Origin: Chryseobacterium balustinum
Lineage (GTDB): Bacteria; Bacteroidota; Bacteroidia; Flavobacteriales; Weeksellaceae
NCBI RefSeq assembly: GCF_900168205.1
Contig: NZ_FUZE01000006.1
Location: 142,322-206,321 of the forward strand
Reading direction: 5' to 3'
Length of the DNA: 64,000 bases
This document shows, piece by piece, positions 15,104 to 22,542 of this stretch. The translations under genes were made by a program, and so were the position numbers. Each line of letters opens with the position of its first letter. The stretch's first letter is position 1. Under the pieces are notes generated by a model. That model was not told the origin of the DNA. It searched no databases and saw nothing but the letters and a program-made list of their open reading frames with translations.

Positions 15104-16891
15104 TTATATTTTTTTTACGTTAGGATATATAAATGCATATTGCCAATGCCATAATTGTATAACAGGTATTTTTGGCGTTGCTTCAAGGTCTGAATAATCC
15201 ATTATATTATCAGTTGTTGAGCGTTTGAACATATGTTTTCCTCCATGAAAAGGATGATGTAATCCCATTGCATGAAGTCCTTCATGAGCAATAGTGTTGT
15301 CTGTGAAACCAAATTGATATACAACTACTGATTTTGCCGCAGAAGGAATTCCATAAGCCCTTCCATACAACCCAGTATTTGGTTGGCTAACAGTACCAGC
15401 ATCTTGAAATATAAAGTGGAATTTATATACATCATCATACTTATTACCATATTTAGCTCTGATTTGTGAATTTAGAAAATCTTGAATAGCATCTAATGAG
15501 CCATTTGGAATTTTTCCGTTTGTTACATTTGCTGATGCGTTGAAAAGTGTTCTGAGATTTGTTCTTTTTTTTGTAATAGGGTCAATATCAAATCTACAAT
15601 CAATAACAATTTCATTTTTGAAATTAGGATTTACTATTGCTTGTCGTAAAAATTTTTTTAGTTCAATTTCTCTTCCAATAGGACTACTTTTTATTGGTGT
15701 TCCATTTATATTTGTATGAACTTTTACAATCACACAATCTACTTTGTGACGTTGTTTATTAGGAGTAACAAGTATTTTACCCGCTAAAGCTTTTTCTTCT
15801 TCTCCTTTTGCATTTTTAAATACTGAAACAACTTGAATGTTTTTATACTTGCCAAAAGATTTAATGCAGGTTATTGTAATTGTAGTTTTATGAACACCTT
15901 TAGATGTTTGTGAAAAACTCTGCTTATCAATGGTAAATAATGATTTATCATACTCAATCTCTAATCTTAGAGGCGCCACTTCAACGTCAATGGTGACATC
16001 CAAAGTTGCAGAAGTATGAGTAAATCCTTTTGGAACTTCATTTTTAGGATACAAAGTAAGCCATGGCACAAAGTAAGTAAATGTTATTCTTCTTCCTCTA
16101 CCGTCTTTTCTAGTAAATGTTCTCTGCTGATAGGCTGTTTTCAACTTATTGTAATCTGATGAGATAAATTTGTAGGCATTTGCTCTGGTGTCTCCTGGTA
16201 AAGAAGTGTCTCCTAGTCTCATCCAATCAAAACCATATTTTCCATTCCAACTAGTTTTAGGTCTAAAACTAACAAAACATCTACCATCCATGTAAATTGG
16301 AATTTTTTTATATGGTTGCGCTTTATTTGTTTGATTATTCCCCTGCTTACCATGCATATCAACAACCCCTTTGCTATTAACAATGGTGTTTTGGTCAGAG
16401 TGCATAAACAGTTTTTGAGTTCCTGCTAAATTAGCTTCTTTTGCTTGAATGAATAATTCATTTTCAGTATTAATAATTGTTTTTGTTGCTTGTGTATGAA
16501 ATAATTCAGATACAGTTTGTAACATGATAGGTGTATTCATCAATGTTTTCTGAAGATAATTCATTAGTGCTGTATTTCCAACGGTCGATGTCATATTATT
16601 AGCCACGTTAATATCAAAATTATTATTGGCATTAATTTCAACATCAGTGGCACTCATTGTTATTTTATTGGGAGCAGTAACATTGATATTACCTTGTCCG
16701 TCCATAAAGTAAACATTTCCACTTGGGTCTTCAATCGTTACACTTCTTTCAGCGTTATTCATTAAAACCTTGATACCACTTTTGGTTTGAATTGAGCGTA
16801 AATAATCATCCACACCTCCTCCTAAACCAATACCCTTTCTATTCTTCAACAAAATTTTGAGCGGCTTTAACAATAGATATTTTTCCACCAA
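15104..16891 (-). CDS. orphan VgrG tail fused to a metzincin-type protease domain (T6SS effector candidate)
   Basis: This is a 595-residue open frame with no VgrG body. From about residue 19 it matches the VgrG needle beta-helix: IGLGGGVDDYLRSIQTKSG, then INVTAPNKIT-type repeats to about 170. It continues through a FRPKTSW...YGFDWMRLGDT segment, beta-rich regions and a C-terminal metalloprotease domain. That domain has HEGLHAMGLHH (HExxHxxGxxH, residues 536-546) and the Met-turn NIMDYS, the metzincin hallmarks. The start is uncertain. The TTG at 16891 overlaps the preceding PAAR-like gene, and alternatives are GTG 16813 (preceded by a purine-rich GGAGGAGG) and ATG 16762. It could be an active displaced cassette or a fragment. 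The protease assignment is confident; toxin activity is inferred. Confidence 0.7.
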   Translation of the reverse strand: MVEKYLLLKPLKILLKNRKGIGLGGGVDDYLRSIQTKSGIKVLMNNAERSVTIEDPSGNVYFMDGQGNINVTAPNKITMSATDVEINANNNFDINVANNMTSTVGNTALMNYLQKTLMNTPIMLQTVSELFHTQATKTIINTENELFIQAKEANLAGTQKLFMHSDQNTIVNSKGVVDMHGKQGNNQTNKAQPYKKIPIYMDGRCFVSFRPKTSWNGKYGFDWMRLGDTSLPGDTRANAYKFISSDYNKLKTAYQQRTFTRKDGRGRRITFTYFVPWLTLYPKNEVPKGFTHTSATLDVTIDVEVAPLRLEIEYDKSLFTIDKQSFSQTSKGVHKTTITITCIKSFGKYKNIQVVSVFKNAKGEEEKALAGKILVTPNKQRHKVDCVIVKVHTNINGTPIKSSPIGREIELKKFLRQAIVNPNFKNEIVIDCRFDIDPITKKRTNLRTLFNASANVTNGKIPNGSLDAIQDFLNSQIRAKYGNKYDDVYKFHFIFQDAGTVSQPNTGLYGRAYGIPSAAKSVVVYQFGFTDNTIAHEGLHAMGLHHPFHGGKHMFKRSTTDNIMDYSDLEATPKIPVIQLWHWQYAFIYPNVKKI

Positions 16892-17183
16892 CAGAACATT
16901 GACAAATAGAACAATCTAACAATTCTCTTTTGCCATCAATTTCAAAAACCGAAGTATCTTGCCATTGTATTGGAGCAGGAATACAAGATAAAAAACCTCC
17001 TGACGTTGGTTTTAATTTACATTGTCCAAAGGGTTTTATATTAGTGTTAGGTTGATTATCTCCTTCTGTTGCCTGCAATTTCCCTTCAATACTCATAAAG
17101 GATTGACTTGTTACTGTGATAGGTGTTGGAGATGTACCTTTATCACATTGTAATTGGGTTGTATTTGTGATGTGTTGTGGCAT
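16839..17183 (-). CDS. DUF4280 PAAR-like T6SS tip protein (proximal copy)
   Basis: The 114-residue protein has the DUF4280 landmarks: TTQLQCDKG, INIKPFGQCKLKPTSGG (with a leading Asn variant), SCIPAPIQWQ and CSICQCSVGGKI. It is a PAAR-like tip that would cap VgrG and carry effectors. Its ATG overlaps the preceding stop (TAATG). Its C-terminus overlaps the beginning of the orphan VgrG-tail frame by about 50 bases, so the tail may have been joined to it by recombination. Its length and end are natural compared with the other copy. Confidence 0.87.
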   Translation of the reverse strand: MPQHITNTTQLQCDKGTSPTPITVTSQSFMSIEGKLQATEGDNQPNTNIKPFGQCKLKPTSGGFLSCIPAPIQWQDTSVFEIDGKRELLDCSICQCSVGGKISIVKAAQNFVEE

Positions 17184-17614
17184 TATTTCTCTAAATTTTT
17201 AATTCCTTTTTCTAGAAAGAATGACATTTTGGCTTTATAAATACATTTTTCTTCTCTATAAATTGTGATGTTTTTTGTCATTGATGAAATTGTAATATCC
17301 TGTATTTTATTACCATTAAAAAAGTATTCAATTTTTTTATTAAAATGAGACAATAATGCTCTTTGTTTAATATAACTTTTTTTTGACTTTAATAATTCAT
17401 CAAGTTTTTTTATTTGTATTTCTGTAAGTTTTTTGCTACTTAATAATATGACCCTTGTGCTTTCAATTTCATCATTCACAGTAGAAGTTTCTCTATCTTG
17501 ATATGAGAAGTTTTTGATAATCACACTGTCTATCTTTCCATTATAAATGTTCTTTAATTGTGCATGCATCAAAGTATTCAACAATATGACAAAAATTAAG
17601 AGTATTTTTTTCAT
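17183..17614 (-). CDS. small exported protein, candidate immunity protein
   Basis: A 143-residue precursor with a signal peptide (MKKILLIFVILLNTLMHAQ, cleaved near 19). The mature part is rich in Lys/Ile/Ser without known domains. It starts 3 bases after the effector gene at 17618 and overlaps the next DUF4280 gene by one base. This is the classic arrangement of effector and periplasmic immunity protein. The pairing is inferred from gene order, not from a recognisable fold. Confidence 0.55.
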   Translation of the reverse strand: MKKILLIFVILLNTLMHAQLKNIYNGKIDSVIIKNFSYQDRETSTVNDEIESTRVILLSSKKLTEIQIKKLDELLKSKKSYIKQRALLSHFNKKIEYFFNGNKIQDITISSMTKNITIYREEKCIYKAKMSFFLEKGIKNLEK

Positions 17615-17617
17615 TTT

Positions 17618-18697
17618 TTAACTGTTATAGATTGTTTCTAGTCTTTTAACTGTTGCCTCATCATAAACACCGTAATTTCCATTTTCAATTACAATGTCTA
17701 AATGTTTTTTATAAAATATAACATTCGCCATAGTGCTAGGCGCAATATGAAACGACGGGTCTATATTTGCGTAGGTTGCTGGTAATGCGGAGACAACTTT
17801 AATTCCAATATCTTTTGCAATTACTCCCGCATAAACACTTAAATAATTAAATATTAGTATTTTTTTTATTTCTAAAAAAGTCAATTTAATTGCATCAGTT
17901 ACACTATGTGTAGTTCCTAATACATTATTAATTTGAGGTGTTAAATCAACAGGAGTCGAACCTTGAGGGTGATAAAAAAATGTATTGGATGCAAAACTAA
18001 AAATAATAGAATCAGCAATTACTCGTGTTGCACTGTACTGTCTGTTATTTCTAAATTTAGAAAAAAGTGCATTTGTAGCAACAGGGAAACTACACCCCCA
18101 TATTTTAATAAAACCAATATTTGTAAAGGCATTTTTAAAATTGGTTGAATCAATCGTACCAGAAGTTATATCAGATTTTCTCATATCACAATCACCAGTT
18201 CCGTTGTCTGTATTTACTAAAATTGGACCGTTCCAGTAGGCATGCGAAAAAATATGCACCTCGCTTAATGTGTTAGGTTCATCACTTCCTATTTCTTCTA
18301 TTACTTTATAAATATCAGTTTTTGATATGATTTTTTTACTGGAATTAAGTCGATAGCCACCATTAATAAGTGCATAATCACTATTAATTACTTTGTCAAA
18401 AGTTGTAACGCTTTTTTTAGGTGTGGAATTTGTGGAATATTCAGTTTTAGAGATTGTCCCATTTAGAATATTAACATCGTATATAATAAAATCATGTCCT
18501 TTCTCGCTCTGAATTATTTTTTTTATATAATCTTGGACATATTTATCAAAAGAACCTGAAAGTTTATAATTATTATGGTCATCAGGATAAAACAACCCTG
18601 AAACCAATATGTATTGTTTAATTGGAGCTACATTTAATTTTACGTGTTGAAAATTAGTGCTTCCATTTACTTTTCTTACGGTTAAAGTTCCTGACAT
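17618..18697 (-). CDS. T6SS effector candidate with caspase/CHAT-like His-Cys arrangement
   Basis: A 359-residue protein without a signal peptide. The first 17 residues (MSGTLTVRKVNGSTNFQ) match the start of the neighbouring metalloprotease candidate. In the middle, VHIFSHAYWNGPILVN is followed about 55 residues later by FIKIWGCSFP: a hydrophobic strand ending SH and another ending GC, the layout of the catalytic His and Cys in caspase-like and CHAT peptidases. A hydrophobic C-terminal stretch (LIFNYLSVYAGVIAKDIGIKV) might aid membrane passage. The protease call is a motif-level guess. The protein could instead be another type of hydrolase. Confidence 0.5.
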   Translation of the reverse strand: MSGTLTVRKVNGSTNFQHVKLNVAPIKQYILVSGLFYPDDHNNYKLSGSFDKYVQDYIKKIIQSEKGHDFIIYDVNILNGTISKTEYSTNSTPKKSVTTFDKVINSDYALINGGYRLNSSKKIISKTDIYKVIEEIGSDEPNTLSEVHIFSHAYWNGPILVNTDNGTGDCDMRKSDITSGTIDSTNFKNAFTNIGFIKIWGCSFPVATNALFSKFRNNRQYSATRVIADSIIFSFASNTFFYHPQGSTPVDLTPQINNVLGTTHSVTDAIKLTFLEIKKILIFNYLSVYAGVIAKDIGIKVVSALPATYANIDPSFHIAPSTMANVIFYKKHLDIVIENGNYGVYDEATVKRLETIYNS

Positions 18698-18710
18698 ATT
18701 ACAAAAATTA

Positions 18711-19226
18711 TTATAATTCTATACATTTTTTAACTTGCTCTTGCACTTTCTGACGATTTTTTTCGATATAATCCAGCAAAGCATCAGGGTATTTGCAATT
18801 TTCATTCATTACATCAAACTGCAATTTCAAACACGAAAACAAATATATTTTCTGATTTTCATATAGAAATATAAATGCTATATCGCCTTTTTTAAGATTT
18901 GATGTTTTTTTAGTGCAAACTTTAACACCTATATCTTCATTATCAGAAATACTGCTTAACATAGCTTGTAATTTCTTTTTATTTTTTAAAATTTCATCAT
19001 AATTAGAATCTTTAATAAGTTGATTTTTTTCTACATTCCATTTTAATATAATTCCATTGTTATATTTTATTACAATTATATCTTCATTTTTAATTTTATG
19101 TAATTTCCGAACAACCTTTTTAGTTTCAGGAGTGTTAATTTGTTTTTTGTTACATCCAAATAATATCAAAGGAAATAAAGCTAAAACAATTATAAGATTT
19201 TTGTATACATTCATAATTAACATCAT
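18711..19226 (-). CDS. lipoprotein, candidate immunity protein for the HELLGH effector
   Basis: The frame of up to 171 residues has a lipobox in LFGC (Cys about 25 from the first Met) after a hydrophobic segment LIIVLALFPLIL. Start choices are ATG 19226, which gives an ATGA overlap with the effector stop, or ATG 19214, which gives the more typical signal peptide MNVYKNLI. The mature part is Lys/Ile-rich with a cysteine-containing C-terminus. The overlap and its periplasmic location fit an immunity protein. No domain was recognised. Confidence 0.6.
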   Translation of the reverse strand: MMLIMNVYKNLIIVLALFPLILFGCNKKQINTPETKKVVRKLHKIKNEDIIVIKYNNGIILKWNVEKNQLIKDSNYDEILKNKKKLQAMLSSISDNEDIGVKVCTKKTSNLKKGDIAFIFLYENQKIYLFSCLKLQFDVMNENCKYPDALLDYIEKNRQKVQEQVKKCIEL

Positions 19227-19966
19227 TTTTGAAAATGAATAGGTATTTGATTTGCAGAAGCCTTACTTAATAAAACTTGTGTACCATGCCAAGAGCCATT
19301 TCTATAAAAATTATGATAGTTTCTTGCCCTCCAATATAAATTACTCATCCTAACTGCGTCTTCATGACGAAAAGTTGCAGAACCTATAACTCTTCCATAG
19401 CCATGTCCCAATAATTCATGTGCCAATAATTCCGCAGGAGTTGAATGTCTTGGATATTGAACGCCATTAGGCGCATATGTAAAATCACCAATATCGGCTT
19501 TGGAATCCATAACTACTACTGTTAATGTTCCTCCTAAATAACTTGTATTCACACCACCACCATAATTATTGTCTGCTTGTAGCCCCTTTGTTTTTGCAGG
19601 TAAACTTAATGCTGTAATTGAGCGATTATTTAGCGTTTCATAAGTCAAGGTCATGTCAACATAATGAGATGTACTTGAGTTAATTGCTAAATAATATGCA
19701 TATGCTAATGACCTAATATCAGTATTGTGACCATTAATTACAGCTTCAAAATCAACTCTAGAAATGGGTTTAATTTTTAAGCGATTATCTTCCAACTCAA
19801 AAATTCTTTTTATGTCATTATGATTATAAAAAGAATTTTGAATTTCATTTAAAACCCGCTCACCAGAAACCCTACTCACACCAATAATTCCTCCTGTGAC
19901 AACTTGAAGGCTGGATTGAAAAGTAGTATTTCCGTTTACATTCTTTATTGTTAATGTTCCAGGCAT
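19223..19966 (-). CDS. T6SS effector candidate with HELLGH zinc-peptidase motif
   Basis: A 247-residue protein without a signal peptide. Residues 1-17 (MPGTLTIKNVNGNTTFQ) match the beginning of the effector at 17618. Residues 193-198 are HELLGH, an HExxxH motif identical to the zinc motif of dipeptidyl peptidase III (M49). About 15 residues later HEDAVRMSNLYWRARN supplies a Glu as possible third ligand plus Asn/Arg, as in M91-like toxin peptidases. It lies 18 bases after vgrG and ends in a 4-base overlap with the lipoprotein. Function as a secreted toxic protease is inferred. Confidence 0.6.
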   Translation of the reverse strand: MPGTLTIKNVNGNTTFQSSLQVVTGGIIGVSRVSGERVLNEIQNSFYNHNDIKRIFELEDNRLKIKPISRVDFEAVINGHNTDIRSLAYAYYLAINSSTSHYVDMTLTYETLNNRSITALSLPAKTKGLQADNNYGGGVNTSYLGGTLTVVVMDSKADIGDFTYAPNGVQYPRHSTPAELLAHELLGHGYGRVIGSATFRHEDAVRMSNLYWRARNYHNFYRNGSWHGTQVLLSKASANQIPIHFQK

Positions 19967-19984
19967 AGTGTTTTTCTTTAACTT

Positions 19985-22207
19985 TCAAATATTTTCTTCG
20001 GAAGAATTTTCTTTATTTGGTTTATCTATTTCTACTTTCTCTTTTAATTCAGCAAAGCCATCTTTATTTACTGTACCTGAGTAGGTTACCTCTTTCTTTT
20101 CATTATTATATTCATGCTCCACATCAACATCAATTGTTTCTCCTTCTTCATAATTACGTGTAAGTACTAATAAACTCACTTTATCCCCAAAAAAAGCTGT
20201 ATCTATATTTTCTTCCATCACATCATCCATCCACTGTACATTTACAATCTGCTTTTCTTTGTTGTACTCAAACTCTCCGTTCTGAGGGAGCTTATTCATC
20301 TGTGGAGCTTTGTATTCAATCTTATCTTTAGCAGTTAATAATGAGTTAGCCCCATACACATGCATTCTGTCTTTTGCTCCAAACTCTGTCTGTCCATCTG
20401 TATAACCAATAAACTTTTCTTTACCATAAAGGTCTAGATGTGCTTTTGCTGATATTTCAGTATTGGTTCCAGCATTGATGATAGTTTTCTTCCCACTGTC
20501 TTGGCTAATCTCCTGCTTTGCAATAATCTTAATGTTCTGCCCAACATTGGTATCCATATTCTTTCCTGCTTTGGTTTCGATATTCTCTTCAATATCAAAT
20601 TTCAGGTTTTTGGATTTTATGGTAATAGTTTCAGGGGCTGTAATGTTAATATTGCTTCCTTCTGTATCAAACTTTAATTCGTTACCACTTTTATCAGTCA
20701 ATAAAATACTTTCATCCTCTGTAAAGACCAATCTATGCCCACTTCTTGTCTGTAAAGATTTCACACGGTTATCCATACCACCTCCCAATCCTATACCACC
20801 GTGAAACATTCCACCCATTGCAAAAGGAAAATCGGGATTGTGATATTCAAAACCTACCATCACTTGGTCTCCAATTTCTGGAACAGCTACAAATCCTCTG
20901 TTTTGAGTAATTGCTCCCGTTCCTCCTGCATCTGGACTCATCATTCGGATAAAATGAGTGGTATCATTTAACTGCCAATCAAACTGCACCTGTATTCTTC
21001 CTTGGTTGAGTGGGTCTATATTTGATATCACAGTCGCAACTTGTGGCTCAGCTTTTGGGGTCATAAAGTCAGGTTTAGGCATGAAGCCTGTTCCTTCTGC
21101 TATAGCTTCAAAGCTTCCTGTATAATATCCTCTGGCATTTACTTCATGACTTACCTCGGTCATCATTAATTTTGTAAAGTAAGATGTTTCATTAGAATCA
21201 GGTTTTCTCATTTCAATATCGGCTACACAGCCAATATATAGGAAAGGAACAGTTGTATTTCCAGAAACAGTAAAAACCTCAACAGCTTTACTTCCTCTTG
21301 CACTTTTTTGGGAATCATCCACATCAAGAAACATATTTGCATTTACAGGGGTTGGAGTAAGTGAACGTGTTTTGAAGATTGTATCATTCAATTCATAGGC
21401 TTTTGAGGATAAATCACCCAAATGCTTTATAGAGTTGTCTGAACCCAGTATTTTAGCATGATTACTACTGCTATATCCAAAATATTCAGGTTTTGTATGT
21501 ACTGCTTTTAACTCTACTTGTACATCAGTAACATTGCTTCCATAAACCAGCTTTACAGGCTTTTCACTTGGAGGAAGTTTTCCGAAGTGCAATATCTCTC
21601 CATCATAATAAAATTGTTCTCCATAGGCTTCTGCTATACGTGAAAGATAGTTGTAGTGGGTTTCACAATATTGCGAACTGTAATTAATGTAGCTTTTATT
21701 TTGGGTTTCAATTCTGAAATTAAATTGAGTAGTACCTAACGTTTCTTTAATGATGTTATCTGCAATAATAGATGTATTAACAGACTGATTACCTCCAAAA
21801 CTTTGGGTATGTGGTGCAGAATCCATTAGGATTGTTGGACTTTGCCCCTTCAATACTATGTTTCCCAAGCTCATTTTTTCCTGACTGAATGCTACTTTGG
21901 TAACAATACCTACAAAAGTTCTTTCAGGACTTTCATTTTCAAGGTCTTTATATTTGAAAACAATAGTAATTCGTTTTCCTAAAAATTGTTGTGCCTGTTC
22001 AAGATTGTGGTTTTGGATTTCTCCCAATGAATCATGTGCAAGAATAAGCTCGAAACTATGATGTGTTTTTGCACTTTGCTGTAAACGAAAGTGTTTAAAA
22101 TGACTGATAGATTTTCCATTCACCACAATATCAAGCTTAACCACACGGTTAATACCTGAAATATGGGTCTCCGAAATCTTCTCAGAATTAGAGTTTTTAT
22201 TTTTCAT
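19985..22207 (-). CDS. vgrG: T6SS spike protein VgrG (Bacteroidota type)
   Basis: The 740-residue VgrG has an N-terminal gp27-like body (about 20-390; blocks YCETHYNYLSRIAEAYGEQFYYDG and FVGIVTKV), a gp5-like OB fold with ATVISNIDPLNQGRIQVQFDW near 395 and PEIGDQVMVGFEYHNPDFPFAMGGMFHGG near 455, then a needle beta-helix with repeated AKxxIxx-type turns. The last 90 residues (from IVNVQWMDDVMEENIDTAFF on) are a beta-sandwich-like extension ending in acidic residues. It may serve as an effector-binding tail. It starts at ATG 22205-22207 and leads the minus-strand island. Confidence 0.93.
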   Translation of the reverse strand: MKNKNSNSEKISETHISGINRVVKLDIVVNGKSISHFKHFRLQQSAKTHHSFELILAHDSLGEIQNHNLEQAQQFLGKRITIVFKYKDLENESPERTFVGIVTKVAFSQEKMSLGNIVLKGQSPTILMDSAPHTQSFGGNQSVNTSIIADNIIKETLGTTQFNFRIETQNKSYINYSSQYCETHYNYLSRIAEAYGEQFYYDGEILHFGKLPPSEKPVKLVYGSNVTDVQVELKAVHTKPEYFGYSSSNHAKILGSDNSIKHLGDLSSKAYELNDTIFKTRSLTPTPVNANMFLDVDDSQKSARGSKAVEVFTVSGNTTVPFLYIGCVADIEMRKPDSNETSYFTKLMMTEVSHEVNARGYYTGSFEAIAEGTGFMPKPDFMTPKAEPQVATVISNIDPLNQGRIQVQFDWQLNDTTHFIRMMSPDAGGTGAITQNRGFVAVPEIGDQVMVGFEYHNPDFPFAMGGMFHGGIGLGGGMDNRVKSLQTRSGHRLVFTEDESILLTDKSGNELKFDTEGSNINITAPETITIKSKNLKFDIEENIETKAGKNMDTNVGQNIKIIAKQEISQDSGKKTIINAGTNTEISAKAHLDLYGKEKFIGYTDGQTEFGAKDRMHVYGANSLLTAKDKIEYKAPQMNKLPQNGEFEYNKEKQIVNVQWMDDVMEENIDTAFFGDKVSLLVLTRNYEEGETIDVDVEHEYNNEKKEVTYSGTVNKDGFAELKEKVEIDKPNKENSSEENI

Positions 22208-22319
22208 GTTATGTTTTGTGTTTTAATTTGGTATAATAAGATTACTACTATTTCATCAATTAAAGAACTTTTTTTTGTTAAATTTTTAAAAGTGTAGTAA
22301 AACTACGATTCATCAAAAG

Positions 22320-22327
22320 CAAAAGTA
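22320..22327 (-). promoter_or_regulatory. possible -7 element (TACTTTTG) for vgrG
   Basis: The minus strand has TACTTTTG, a match to TAnnTTTG, but it is 112 bases before the vgrG ATG and no good -33 box is seen. Low confidence. Confidence 0.3.
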
Positions 22328-22446
22328 ATTAATCTATATTAACATTCTTGTTGTTTTGGGAATAGCACTTGTATCTTTACTGTAGAGTTTTTTAGAAAGG
22401 GTTTGAAATTTGAAAGTCGATAAAATGTTGGAGTTTTTCCAAACAA

Positions 22447-22490
22447 AAAAATCGCAATCTACCATTAATAGGCTAATTACGATTTTTAAC
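22447..22490 (-). terminator. terminator of the glucan utilization locus
   Basis: AAAAATCG (22447-22454) pairs with CGATTTTT (22480-22487), with inner AAT/ATT and TACC/GGCTA pairing. The longer T-run is on the minus strand, so it ends the GH30-terminated operon. The gap between this and vgrG contains the possible plus-strand promoter described in the findings. Confidence 0.75.
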
Positions 22491-22542
22491 GGCGAAACCA
22501 AAGGCTCCGCCGAATTTTAATTAAAAATATTAATATGAAGTG

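Noticed and set aside
15104..16891. Calling the orphan VgrG tail a plain pseudogene
   Set aside because: The open frame is long and clean, and the C-terminal catalytic motifs are intact, so it may be functional or a cassette; reported as a CDS with an uncertain start.
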